DNA of 21,411 nt, from NCBI GenBank assembly GCA_902467875.1, contig CABQWP010000035.1:1-21411 (forward strand), in the 5' to 3' direction. This document shows, piece after piece, positions 13,279-21,411 of the stretch. Both the position numbers and the translations under genes were made by a program. Position 1 is the stretch's first letter. Each line of letters opens with the position of its first letter. Origin of the DNA: an uncultured Collinsella sp. GTDB taxonomy: Bacteria; Actinomycetota; Coriobacteriia; Coriobacteriales; Coriobacteriaceae. The notes under the pieces were generated by a model. That model had not been told where the DNA came from. It saw only the letters and a program-made list of their open reading frames with translations, and searched no databases.

Positions 13279-14628
13279 CTACTCCACAACATGACCGATA
13301 AGCTCATAGCAGAAGCTATCGGTAAACTCGACGGTCAGAATATCGCCCATGGACGCCTCGCTGGCGTCCAGATGCACCGCGCCATCGGAATCGGGCGCCT
13401 GGAACCAGGCATGGCCGATCAGCTCGGCGCCACCCTCGGTCTCTTCGATACCGTCGACGATCACCTGGGCGCGCTCGCCCACATGTGCGGCAGTGGCGGC
13501 AAAACCGAGCGACTCGGCCAGGTCCATGGCCTCCTGGGCGCGCTCGAGCTTGACCTCTTCGTCGACCTGACCCTCCATCTTAGCGGCCAGGCTGCCCTCC
13601 TCCTGCGAGTAGGCAAAGACGCTCGTGTAGTCAAAGCCGACGGTGTCCATAAAGTCGATAAGGTCGCGGAACTCGTCGTCGGTCTCGGTCGGGAAGCCGA
13701 CCATGGCCGTGGAACGGATCACGATGCCGGGGATACGCTCACGCAGATCGCGGAACAGGTCCTCGAGCTCCTGGCGCGAACCAGAACGGCGCATGGCCTT
13801 GAGAATGCGCGCGTCGCAGTGCTGCACGGGGATATCGATATAGGGCAGCACCTCGGGCGTATCGCGAATCGTCTCGATGAGTTCGTCAGTCATGCCCTCG
13901 GGCTGCAGATAGAGCACGCGGACCCAGACGTTGTGCGGGCGCACGGCCTCGGCGACGGCACGCAGCAGCTGCGCCAGATTGCGCGGCGAGCCATCGGCGA
14001 CGTCCTCGTCGGCAAAGTCGGTACCCCAGATGCCCGTGTCCTGGCCGATCAGCACGATCTCGCGCACACCGCCGGCAACCAGGTCGCGCACCTCGGAGAT
14101 GATGCTCTCGGCATTGCGCGAATGATAGCGGCCGCGGATGTAGGGAATCATGCAGAAGCTGCAGAAGCGGTTGCAGCCATCGGAAATCTTGACGTAGGCG
14201 ACAGCACCCTCGACGGTACGTTTGACCTGCGGGATATAGGCTGCAATCTCGCGCTCGACACCCAGCACGCCATCGATGACCGCCACGATGCCGTCCTCCT
14301 CGTCGGCCTTCACAAAGGCAGCGACCTCGGGCAGCTCGTCAGGCAGGTCGTCGCCATAGCGCGACGGCACACAGCCGCACATAACGATGGGGCAAGAACG
14401 AACGCCGTCCTGAACCTCGTTGGCGAGCTCGAGCGTGGTCTCGATGCTCTCGGACGTTGCGGAGGCGAGGAACGAGCATGTATTGACGATGGCGATATCG
14501 GCATCCTGCGGGTCGAATGCCTCCTCGTAGCCCGCAGCAGTCAAAAGAGAACGCATGCGGTCGGTGTCGACCTCGTTCTTAGCGCACCCGAGGGTGATGT
14601 AGAGCACGGAGCCCAACGGTGTATCCAT
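13279..14628 (-). CDS. rimO: Ribosomal protein S12 methylthiotransferase RimO
   Basis: Radical-SAM enzyme adding a methylthio group to the conserved aspartate of ribosomal protein S12. The 449-residue protein has the UPF0004 domain cysteines Cys15 (LGCAKNEVDTDRM), Cys51 (NTCSFL) and Cys84 (MCGC), and the radical-SAM triad Cys152, Cys156 and Cys159 in CNRFCSFCMIPYIRGRYHSR. A TRAM domain with VDGIEET forms the C-terminus. LGCAKNEVD and CNRFCSFCMIP are RimO hallmarks that set it apart from MiaB. The ATG at 14628 is 12 nt from the nearest AAAGGA, a loose spacing, but it starts the expected N-terminus. It lies between yajQ (27 bp gap) and pgsA (9 bp gap). Confidence 0.96.
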   Translation of the reverse strand: MDTPLGSVLYITLGCAKNEVDTDRMRSLLTAAGYEEAFDPQDADIAIVNTCSFLASATSESIETTLELANEVQDGVRSCPIVMCGCVPSRYGDDLPDELPEVAAFVKADEEDGIVAVIDGVLGVEREIAAYIPQVKRTVEGAVAYVKISDGCNRFCSFCMIPYIRGRYHSRNAESIISEVRDLVAGGVREIVLIGQDTGIWGTDFADEDVADGSPRNLAQLLRAVAEAVRPHNVWVRVLYLQPEGMTDELIETIRDTPEVLPYIDIPVQHCDARILKAMRRSGSRQELEDLFRDLRERIPGIVIRSTAMVGFPTETDDEFRDLIDFMDTVGFDYTSVFAYSQEEGSLAAKMEGQVDEEVKLERAQEAMDLAESLGFAATAAHVGERAQVIVDGIEETEGGAELIGHAWFQAPDSDGAVHLDASEASMGDILTVEFTDSFCYELIGHVVE

Positions 14629-14655
14629 GTTGGAGAGCGGTCCTTTCGAATGATA

Positions 14656-15153
14656 TTAGCGGTAGTTGGTGAACTGTAGCGGCTGGCCGTAGTCCTGGTC
14701 GCGCAGGAACTGGATTACGGTCTGCAACGCATCCTTCGAAGCAGAGGAAACACGCAGCTTGTCGGCCTCGATGGTCACCTTGACCTTGAGCTTTTGGTCC
14801 TTGATGTCCTTGTTGATCTTCTTGGCGGTCGCCTGGTCGATACCCTCGACAATATGGCCGAGCACGCGCACGGTGCCGCCCGATGCCGCCTGAGGAGCAT
14901 CCCACGAGACAGCCTTGAGGTCAATGCCGCGCTTGATGAGCTTGGAACTCAGCACGTCGATAATCTGCTTAGAGACAAAGTCAGCCGGGGCGCTGATCGT
15001 AAAGAGCTTGTCGCCCTTCGAAAGCTCGATCGTGGCGCCGGAATCCTTAAGGTCATAGCGCTGGGAAATCTCGCGCGTGGTCTGCTGGAAGGCGTTGTCG
15101 ACCTCTTGCATGTTGACCTCGGACACGACGTCGAAGCTGGAATCTTTAGCCAT
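14656..15153 (-). CDS. YajQ-family nucleotide-binding protein
   Basis: A 165-residue YajQ/UPF0234 protein: two ferredoxin-like halves that bind RNA or nucleotides; some members bind cyclic di-GMP and act with transcription factors. Visible family segments are DSSFDVVSEVNMQEVDNAF (4-22), QRYDLKDSGATIEL (31-44), KLIKRGIDLKAV, and the C-terminal KVTIEADKLRVSSASKDALQ and FLRDQDYGQPLQFTNYR. Length and both ends match the family. The ATG has AGGA 6 nt upstream. It lies 26 bp after the RodZ-like gene and 27 bp before rimO, in the same run. The cellular role in this lineage is not established. Confidence 0.95.
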   Translation of the reverse strand: MAKDSSFDVVSEVNMQEVDNAFQQTTREISQRYDLKDSGATIELSKGDKLFTISAPADFVSKQIIDVLSSKLIKRGIDLKAVSWDAPQAASGGTVRVLGHIVEGIDQATAKKINKDIKDQKLKVKVTIEADKLRVSSASKDALQTVIQFLRDQDYGQPLQFTNYR

Positions 15154-15179
15154 GATGTTTCCTTTCGCGTACGAGCGGC

Positions 15180-16691
15180 TTAGTAGCTATCGTACGAATA
15201 GTCAATAGAATCGGTGGGTGTCTGACCGTCAGTTGCGGTATCGGCGCCATCCGTGGACTGGGCATCGGTAACGTCGGTGGTATCGGCACCATCGGTGGTA
15301 TCGGTACCATCAGAACTTTCACCATTCTCGGAATCAGTCGTCTCCTTCTTGGGAACGGTGATCGTCACACGCGCCACGCCCGAGGTCTTGGTATCGTAAC
15401 GAACCTTTTCACCGTTCTTGGTAACGGTGACATCGGAAGGCTTGGACGTGGTGATCTCGATCGAGGACTCGGGCGAGTACTCCTGCTCAAAGGGGCCAGT
15501 CGCTTGGGCGCCATAGACCGACTTGCCGTCGACCTTGACCTCAATCCACGCGGTCTTTCCCTTGGCAACGGAGACTTTGACCTTCGTGACCTCGTTCTCT
15601 TCCTTCTTGGCCGTCGTCTTGGTAGCGTCCGAGTCAGTCGACTCATCCGTCGCCTCATCGGTGTCTTCGTCCTCGTCGACCGTTTCGGTCTTCTTAGAAG
15701 ACTTCTTGGTCGTCGTCTTGGTAGCAGTGGGCGTCTCGGGCGTGGTCTCGGGCGCCGAAGATGCGCAGCCGCGCAGAAGCACCACGATGAGCACAATCAA
15801 CAACAGCGCAACGGCACCGATGCCGGCGTAGACGATACGCGGATCGAGCCCGTTGTTTTGAGGAGTACGTGATCCGCCGCGTCCACGATTGGAACTGCTG
15901 CGGCCGCCTCCCTGAGGCATACGACCACGATTGCTATCGGAACGGCCGCGATAGCCACCCTGGCCCTGAAGGCTGCGCTGACCCGAGCGGGGCGCAAGTT
16001 CACCGCGGCCTTGATAGCCACGCTGGCCCGAACGCGGAGCCGAAGAGCGCTGGCCATACGGCTGTGATTGAGAGCGAAGACGCGGCGTCACCTGCGTGGT
16101 ATCGGCATCCGCATAGCCACCGCGAGAGCGACCAGAAGAGACCCCACGGTAACCGCGATCGGAATAGCCGCCGTCGCCGTAGCCGGCACGAGGGTCACGA
16201 GCCACGCCGCGGGCAGCGGGAAGTGCACGGTCCTCGGGCATCGGCGTACTGCGGAACCGGTCACGCTGCGAACGAATCTCCTCGCCCGAACCCGTCTCGG
16301 TAATATAACCGGCCTGCTGAGGACGCTGTCCATAACGCGTCGAACGACCGCCCTGAACCATCAGGAAGCGCCCGTTATCGACCGAGGAACGCGAATTGAC
16401 GTAGCCAGCGGCGTCCTGAAAACGACCGCCCTGCTGCGACGTCTCGCGCTCATATGCCATCAGATCGTCAAAGTAGGCATTGACGACCTCGCGCGGATTG
16501 AGGCCCAAAAAGCGAGCATAGCTCGAAATCATGCCCTGCGCATAGCCGCGCGGCGGCATCGAAGCAAAGTTACCAGTCTCGAAAAACTCGATGATCTGCG
16601 GCCTGATTTTGATGGTGTTGGCGACTTGCTGAATGGAAAGGCCCATTCGGCGACGCTGCTCGAGCAGCATGTCACCAAAGCGTGCAGCCAT
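15180..16691 (-). CDS. RodZ-like helix-turn-helix membrane protein with RG-rich linker
   Basis: A 503-residue bitopic protein. Residues 3-75 are the Cro/CI-type HTH of RodZ (LLEQRRRMGLSIQQVANTIK, then RGYAQGMISSYARFLGL). Residues 105-280 are disordered and rich in Arg, Gly, Ser, Tyr and Gln, with many RG/RGG pairs and a repeated APRSGQR (218-224 and 233-239). One membrane segment spans 286-307, followed by Cys309. Outside lie a Thr/Lys/Asp/Glu-rich stalk (312-365), a small beta domain (about 368-448, DUF4115-like), and a Thr/Asp/Gly repeat tail (450-503). RodZ couples MreB to wall synthesis in rods; an MreB link cannot be checked here. The ATG overlaps the ftsK TGA. Possible alternative: a generic HTH membrane regulator. 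Confidence 0.88.
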   Translation of the reverse strand: MAARFGDMLLEQRRRMGLSIQQVANTIKIRPQIIEFFETGNFASMPPRGYAQGMISSYARFLGLNPREVVNAYFDDLMAYERETSQQGGRFQDAAGYVNSRSSVDNGRFLMVQGGRSTRYGQRPQQAGYITETGSGEEIRSQRDRFRSTPMPEDRALPAARGVARDPRAGYGDGGYSDRGYRGVSSGRSRGGYADADTTQVTPRLRSQSQPYGQRSSAPRSGQRGYQGRGELAPRSGQRSLQGQGGYRGRSDSNRGRMPQGGGRSSSNRGRGGSRTPQNNGLDPRIVYAGIGAVALLLIVLIVVLLRGCASSAPETTPETPTATKTTTKKSSKKTETVDEDEDTDEATDESTDSDATKTTAKKEENEVTKVKVSVAKGKTAWIEVKVDGKSVYGAQATGPFEQEYSPESSIEITTSKPSDVTVTKNGEKVRYDTKTSGVARVTITVPKKETTDSENGESSDGTDTTDGADTTDVTDAQSTDGADTATDGQTPTDSIDYSYDSY

Positions 16692-19468
16692 CAGAATCCT
16701 CCAAACTCACGATCTTCACGTGCCATCTCGGCGTCGACAGATTCCAGCGCGGCAAGCCCCTCCTCGTCCAGCAGGACCTCGCGCGGCTTGGAACCGTCGG
16801 GCGGACCGACGACACCCTTTTCTTCCAGCATGTCCATAATACGCCCGGCGCGCGCATAGCCAACCTTAAGGCGGCGTTGCAGGCCAGATGTGGAGCCCAG
16901 CTGCGATTCCACCACAATATGGGCGGCTTCCCAAATGAGCGGATCATCGTCTTGCGGCTCGGCAACTCCGGTGCGGACAATGCCGCCCCCCGCCATGGAC
17001 ATGGAAGCGGGCGCCACAGCCGACAGGATCTCCTCATGGTAGTCGGGCTCGCTTTGCGACTTGACGAACTCGACAATCTCGTTGATTTCATCGTCCGAGA
17101 CAAAGCAGCCCTGAATACGGCGAGGCTTGCCCCAGTCGACCTTGGAGAACAGCATGTCGCCCAAACCGGTGAGCTTTTCGGCACCCATCTGGTCGATGAT
17201 GACGCGCGAGTCGATGCCCGTGGCGACGTTAAAGGCGATGCGGTTGGTGATGTTGGCCTTAATGAGGCCCGTCACCACGTTGGAGCTCGGGCGCTGCGTG
17301 GCCACGATAAGGTGGATACCGGCGGCACGGCCCAGCTGAGCAATACGCACGATCGAGGCCTCGACATCCTTACCGGCGACCATCATCAGGTCCGAGAGCT
17401 CGTCGATGATAATGACCAGATAGGGCATCTTTTGCGGCGGGTTATCGTAATGTTCAAACTCGCCGGCGGCCTGCTTTTCGTTATAGGTCGAGATCTTACG
17501 TACATTGAGACGCTCGAAGACCTTCAGGCGACGCTCCATCTCGGACACGGCCCATTGCAGAGCGCTCGCGGCCTGCTTGGGCTCGGTCACTACAGGCACG
17601 TAAAGATGCGGCAGACCGTTATAGCCCGCAAGCTCGACGCGCTTGGGGTCGACCATGATCAGGCGAACGTCCTCGGGAAGCGCGCGCATGAGCAGGGTCG
17701 TGATGATGGAGTTGATCATCACCGACTTACCAGAACCGGTCGTGCCGGCGATCAGCAGGTGGGGCATCTTGGCGAGGTCGGCGACGACCGGCGTACCCTC
17801 GGCATCGCGACCGATGGCCAGCTCGAGCGGACCGCCCTTCACATAGGGCAGCACGTCGCCCAGGTTGACGTTCTGGCGCTTGCGATTGGGGATCTCGATA
17901 CCCACGAGCGACGTGCCGGGGATCGGGGCAAAGATACGTACCGACTGGGCAGCGAGCGAAAGCGCGATATCGTCCTCGAGGCTCGAAATCTTGCTCACGC
18001 GCTCGCCCTCACCAGGTTGCAGCTTAAAGGTCGTCACCGTGGGGCCGGCGATCCAGCCGACCACGCGGGCACTGCGGCCAAACTCAAGCAAGGTGGATTG
18101 CAGTGACTCAGCGGTCTGCTCCAACTCCTTGTCCGAAGACGCGGCGGAAGCCGACTGCGGGTTGGCATGCAGGATTTCGAGCGGCGGAAGCTTGAGGCCG
18201 TCCTCTTCTTCGCCCTCGTTATCTGCGGCGCCACCGTCCGCTCCCCCATCGCTAGCCGCAGCCGATTCGACGGCACTCGAGGCAGGCGCATCGGCAACCT
18301 TGGGATGCTTCAAGAAGTCGGGAATCTGAGGTGCTGCCGAGACAGGATTCACGGCAAACGGCGGCTCGAACTCGTCGATCTTATCGGGGTCGTCTTCCAT
18401 CGAAAGCTGGCCGGTTACCTGGTCGCGCTTTGCATGGCGACGCGGCAGCAAAGTTGTCTTTGCGGTCTCAATCGGAGCCTCGTCGTCCTCGTCATCGCCC
18501 TCGGTGAGCTCAATCTCGCTATCGGACCAAGACGGGTCGGGCTCGCTTGTATTGAGCTTAGGCGCAGCCTTGCCCTTCTTGGCATGGCGGCGCGGCAGCA
18601 GCGTCGTCTTAGCGCGCTCAACCTCAACCGACTCGGACACGTCGACAAACGGATTCTCGTCCTCGTCGTCATCGTCCAAAACCGGGTCCACATCGTTGCC
18701 CATGACCGTGGTCACGGCAGCATCGGAGCCCTTTTGACGAAGAATGCTCAGGTGCGGACGGGCAACGCCGGGCACCGACAGGGCTTCGTCGTCACCCCAC
18801 GGGCTGGCGTTGACATCGGCACGACGGCGCTCGGCAAAATCGGCCGCACGGTCGCGAGCAGAGCGCAGCACGCCACCCACCGAAAAGCCGATGATGACCA
18901 AGCCCACGACGACAAGGCCCAACAGGACTACCATCGCGATAGGCTTACCCAGGGCATTCTGCAGCGCACTCGCAATAAACGCACCGATGTAGCCACCCGA
19001 GGCGGACAAATTTTGCGGCGTGAACATAAGGTCACACGAGACACTCGTACCCGGCACCATCAGCGAAAGAATGGAGACGACGGCGATAAAGACCACGGCT
19101 CCGCCCGCAACAGAGCGCACGTTGAGCGGCGAGTCCTCGCCTAAAAAGAGCGTGGCGGCAAACAGCAAAATAACGATCGGCAGCACGTAGGCGCCCAGAC
19201 CAAAGCCCAGGTGGTAGAAACCGGCAACCGCAGCCGTAACGGGTGCAGTCGCCGGCGAAATCACGGCAATGAAGGACGCAATCGCCAAAACGGCGATGAC
19301 CACGCCGGCGATATCGCGGTTGGCCGAGGGCTCGACCAGGGGCTCAAAATCGTCGAAGTCGGTCTCGTGGCCCTTATTGGCACGAAGATGGGAACCGGCA
19401 CCCTTAGCAGATGCCGGTTGGTTGTTGGCTTTATTGCCTTTGGCGTTTTGTGCAGATCCGCGCGCCAA
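16691..19468 (-). CDS. ftsK: DNA translocase FtsK/SpoIIIE
   Basis: Hexameric septal DNA pump that clears chromosomes from the closing division site. The 925-residue protein has four membrane helices (within about 52-200), a long acidic linker (about 220-440) and the motor: Walker A GTTGSGKS (575-582), Walker B VIIIDE (685-690) and ATQRPSSNVVTGLIKANI. The C-terminal gamma domain (about 840-905, SGLQRRLKVGYARAGRIMDM) reads polar DNA sequences. The linker carries AKTTLLPRRHAK twice (286-297, 336-347). The start is TTG, with GGAGG 6 nt upstream inside the end of the RNase J gene; the TTG lies 1 nt after that stop. It is followed by the RodZ-like gene with an overlap. Confidence 0.97.
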   Translation of the reverse strand: MARGSAQNAKGNKANNQPASAKGAGSHLRANKGHETDFDDFEPLVEPSANRDIAGVVIAVLAIASFIAVISPATAPVTAAVAGFYHLGFGLGAYVLPIVILLFAATLFLGEDSPLNVRSVAGGAVVFIAVVSILSLMVPGTSVSCDLMFTPQNLSASGGYIGAFIASALQNALGKPIAMVVLLGLVVVGLVIIGFSVGGVLRSARDRAADFAERRRADVNASPWGDDEALSVPGVARPHLSILRQKGSDAAVTTVMGNDVDPVLDDDDEDENPFVDVSESVEVERAKTTLLPRRHAKKGKAAPKLNTSEPDPSWSDSEIELTEGDDEDDEAPIETAKTTLLPRRHAKRDQVTGQLSMEDDPDKIDEFEPPFAVNPVSAAPQIPDFLKHPKVADAPASSAVESAAASDGGADGGAADNEGEEEDGLKLPPLEILHANPQSASAASSDKELEQTAESLQSTLLEFGRSARVVGWIAGPTVTTFKLQPGEGERVSKISSLEDDIALSLAAQSVRIFAPIPGTSLVGIEIPNRKRQNVNLGDVLPYVKGGPLELAIGRDAEGTPVVADLAKMPHLLIAGTTGSGKSVMINSIITTLLMRALPEDVRLIMVDPKRVELAGYNGLPHLYVPVVTEPKQAASALQWAVSEMERRLKVFERLNVRKISTYNEKQAAGEFEHYDNPPQKMPYLVIIIDELSDLMMVAGKDVEASIVRIAQLGRAAGIHLIVATQRPSSNVVTGLIKANITNRIAFNVATGIDSRVIIDQMGAEKLTGLGDMLFSKVDWGKPRRIQGCFVSDDEINEIVEFVKSQSEPDYHEEILSAVAPASMSMAGGGIVRTGVAEPQDDDPLIWEAAHIVVESQLGSTSGLQRRLKVGYARAGRIMDMLEEKGVVGPPDGSKPREVLLDEEGLAALESVDAEMAREDREFGGF
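18428..18613 (-). repeat. Two copies of a 12-residue motif in the FtsK linker
   Basis: 18578-18613 and 18428-18463 both encode AKTTLLPRRHAK, exactly 50 codons apart. The DNA copies differ at several synonymous positions, so protein-level selection rather than recent DNA duplication seems to keep them the same. Acidic stretches surround both. Confidence 0.8.
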
Positions 19469-19469
19469 A

Positions 19470-21140
19470 CTAAACCTCCATGACGACCGGGATGATCATC
19501 GGACGAGTGCGCGTACGACTCCAGATAAAGTTAGAGAGCGAGTCGCGCACGGCCTTGCGAATGGCATCGGAACCGCTGCTCGTAAAGCTGAACTTGCCCT
19601 TCTCAATCGTCTTCATAATAGACGCGGAGGCATCCTCGGAGAACTGGTCGTCGATGGCAAACGAGACGCCGCGGCCCGAGAACTCGATGGCCTCAATCTT
19701 CTTGTGCTTGAGCGAGACGATGGCGACGGCCGTGACCATACCGTCATTGGCGAGCTTCTGGCGATCGCGCAGGACGATGGGGTCGGTATCGCCGATACGC
19801 AGGCCGTCGACGTAGACGACGCCGGACTCGACGGGCGTACCACGCTTGACGATACCACCGCGCATCTCGAGCGTGTCGCCGTTATCGAGGATAAAGATGT
19901 GATCATCCTTGATGCCCATCTTGCGGGCCAGCTGGGCATGGGCGCGCAGATGCACGGCCTCACCGTGAACCGGCATAAAGTACGTGGGCTTGGCCATGGC
20001 CATCAGGAGCTTAAGCTCCTCCTGGCTACCGTGACCGGAAACGTGAACGAGAGCGCGGTTCTTATCCCACACGTCGCAGCCGAGCTTGGCCAGGCTGTTG
20101 ACGACCTGCTGGACGGCTTTCTCATTGCCGGGAACAGGAGTTGCCGAGAGGATAACGGTATCGCCCTCGTGGATGGAGAGCGTCTTGTGCTCGCCATTGG
20201 CCATGCGGGACAGGGCCGACAGCGGCTCGCCCTGCGAACCGGTGCACATGACGACAATCTTGTCGTCAGGCAGGTTATCAATGTCAAAGGCATCGATGAT
20301 ATCGGCGTCGTCGATGTTGAGGTAGCCAAGCTCGCGCGCCACGCGGGTGTTAGTGAGCATGGAGCGACCGGTCACAACGACCTTACGGCCGCACTTGCGG
20401 GCGGCATCGCAGATCTGCTGCAAACGATGGATGTGGCTCGAGAACGACGCGACGAACACGCGACCCGGGGCGTTCTTGATGGCGTGCAGCAGGTTGGGAC
20501 CAACCTCGGCCTCTGACTTGGTAAAGCCGGGAACCGTGGCATTGGTGGAGTCGGAAAGCAGTAGGTCGATGCCCTGCTTAGCAAAGCGGCTGATAGCGGC
20601 ATAGTCGGGCGTGACGCCATCGATGGGCGTCTGGTCGAGCTTAAAGTCGCCGGTGTGCATAACGGTGCCCTGATTTGTGCGGATGAACACGCCCAGAGCG
20701 CCGGGGATGGAGTGCGTCATCGAGAAGAAGTCGAGCGAGATGCCGCCGAGGTTGACATGGCTGCCGCCCTTGACCTCGCGGAACTTGGGTGCGCGGATGC
20801 GGAACTCAGAAAGCTTGCCCTCGATAAAGCCAAGCGTCAGCTTGCTCGAGAAGATGGGCACCTTATTGTTGAGGTCCTGCAGCAGGTACGGAAGCGAACC
20901 GGTGTGGTCCTCGTGGCCGTGGGTGACGACGATACCGCGGAGCTTCTCCTCGTTCTCCAGAACATAGGTGTAGTCGGGAAGCACCAGATCGATACCAGGC
21001 TGGGAGTCATCCGGGAACATGAGACCGGCGTCGACGAGCACCATGTCGTCGCCGCACTCGAAGACCGTCATGTTCTTGCCGATGCCGTCAAGGCCGCCGA
21101 GCGGAATGATCTTCAAGGGAGATGATTTTTTAGCTGCCAT
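19470..21140 (-). CDS. rnj: Ribonuclease J
   Basis: Metallo-beta-lactamase/beta-CASP nuclease with 5'-3' exonuclease and endonuclease activity in mRNA decay and rRNA maturation. The 556-residue protein shows the metal-binding HGHEDH (74-79), the downstream GDFKLDQTPIDG and DSTNA motifs, the beta-CASP segment with CTGSQGEP, and a C-terminal domain ending in the RTRPMIIPVVMEV stretch. Length is that of RNase J1/J2. The ATG at 21140 is preceded at about 12-14 nt by AAAGGAAA, a loose spacing, but an in-frame stop lies just upstream, so no longer start is possible. The ftsK ribosome site is embedded in its last codons. With RNase Y at 8170-9720, both main Gram-positive decay nucleases lie in this window. 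Confidence 0.97.
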   Translation of the reverse strand: MAAKKSSPLKIIPLGGLDGIGKNMTVFECGDDMVLVDAGLMFPDDSQPGIDLVLPDYTYVLENEEKLRGIVVTHGHEDHTGSLPYLLQDLNNKVPIFSSKLTLGFIEGKLSEFRIRAPKFREVKGGSHVNLGGISLDFFSMTHSIPGALGVFIRTNQGTVMHTGDFKLDQTPIDGVTPDYAAISRFAKQGIDLLLSDSTNATVPGFTKSEAEVGPNLLHAIKNAPGRVFVASFSSHIHRLQQICDAARKCGRKVVVTGRSMLTNTRVARELGYLNIDDADIIDAFDIDNLPDDKIVVMCTGSQGEPLSALSRMANGEHKTLSIHEGDTVILSATPVPGNEKAVQQVVNSLAKLGCDVWDKNRALVHVSGHGSQEELKLLMAMAKPTYFMPVHGEAVHLRAHAQLARKMGIKDDHIFILDNGDTLEMRGGIVKRGTPVESGVVYVDGLRIGDTDPIVLRDRQKLANDGMVTAVAIVSLKHKKIEAIEFSGRGVSFAIDDQFSEDASASIMKTIEKGKFSFTSSGSDAIRKAVRDSLSNFIWSRTRTRPMIIPVVMEV

Positions 21141-21411
21141 AGGTTAGTGTGGTTTCCTTTCTTCGAAACGGGTCTGGAACAACCGACGGGGCGCTTCTGG
21201 CAAACCGACCGCCGGGAACGTACAAACATGCATCACAGAGTCGACGCAGTAACCACAGTATGATACCCATTTGCCCACCAACAGACCACCCATGCATCAA
21301 AGCCCCATCTGAACTGGTCCATCCCGCCGGTTTCCCGTGGGGCGGGCACTGATGAAGTTTCCTGCTCTACAGTCCTGCTCACGACGGAGGCCACATTAAG
21401 TGGCCTCCTGT
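21141..21411. other. Intergenic leader region upstream of RNase J
   Basis: 271 bp without a convincing gene. It holds a hairpin at 21323-21346 (CCCGCC/GGCGGG around 12 nt), the 9-bp direct repeat CATGCATCA at 21228 and 21291, and a stem-loop at the right edge. A minus-strand TATCAT (near 21261-21266) could be a -10 element, but I found no good -35. Confidence 0.5.
21386..21408. terminator. Stem-loop at the right edge, probable terminator of a gene outside the window
   Basis: GGAGGCCAC-ATTAA-GTGGCCTCC is a perfect 9-bp stem with a 5-nt loop. No T-tract is visible on the minus strand, and the sequence after it on the plus strand is cut off. It most likely separates a gene to the right from the RNase J transcript. 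Confidence 0.5.

Noticed and set aside
12142..14679. 845-codon open frame on the + strand
   Set aside because: It runs antisense across cinA, pgsA and rimO, all of which have full catalytic motifs. Its composition is that of a shadow frame in GC-rich DNA and no known domain is visible.
15180..15340. Repetitive DNA at the 3' end of the RodZ-like gene as a possible tandem-repeat locus
   Set aside because: The repeats are degenerate codons for a Thr/Asp/Gly tail. They may vary in length between strains but are explained by the protein sequence.
21149..21352. 67-codon + strand open frame upstream of RNase J
   Set aside because: No ribosome site, no recognisable domain, and it covers a hairpin-rich leader; more likely non-coding.
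1..21411. CRISPR arrays, tRNA/rRNA genes, insertion sequences, prophage or toxin-antitoxin genes
   Set aside because: None was seen on either strand; the window is contiguous conserved chromosomal genes with short gaps.

Overview
The window looks like ordinary chromosome from a high-GC anaerobic actinobacterium of the class Coriobacteriia, most likely Collinsella or a close relative. This rests on gene content, gene order and codon style; no rRNA or marker comparison was possible. No tRNA or rRNA gene, CRISPR array, insertion sequence or prophage was seen. Nineteen protein genes fill almost all of the window. Only lexA and the gene behind it lie on the + strand; everything else reads on the - strand.

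Layout from right to left, in the direction of minus-strand transcription. (1) 21140-12088: RNase J, FtsK/SpoIIIE translocase, a RodZ-like HTH membrane protein, a YajQ-family protein, RimO, PgsA and CinA/PncC. Gaps are tiny or absent, and a GC-rich hairpin follows at 12057-12080. (2) 11830-9978: recA-recX, with its own sigma70-type promoter whose spacer holds a LexA (SOS) box. (3) 9720-3048: RNase Y, a GHKL-fold ATPase of unknown function, a SpoVS-family protein, MiaB, MiaA and HflX, behind a promoter with a leader of about 160 nt. (4) 2359-3063 and 1715-2359: HGSNAT-like (DUF1624) membrane protein and lexA, on the + strand, stop/start coupled. (5) 1551-159: LysM membrane protein (YneA-like), NrdR and dUTPase, divergent from lexA across a control region with three SOS boxes.

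The themes are DNA damage response (lexA, recA, recX, a likely SOS division inhibitor, FtsK), nucleotide pool control (nrdR, dut, pncC), RNA turnover and modification (RNase J, RNase Y, MiaA, MiaB, RimO, HflX) and the cell envelope (PgsA, RodZ-like, DUF1624). The LysM gene and recA share one promoter design: near-consensus -35 and -10 with the LexA box between them.

Most of the window is conserved housekeeping DNA. The points most worth a second look are: the uncharacterised GHKL ATPase between rny and spoVS in a lineage not known to sporulate; a perfect 12-bp inverted repeat that would bury the nrdR start codon; six CCAAA-type elements spaced about 11 bp upstream of the recA promoter; an arginine/glycine-rich disordered segment in the RodZ-like protein; and an exactly duplicated 12-residue motif in the FtsK linker. 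No intergenic stretch exceeds 300 bases.
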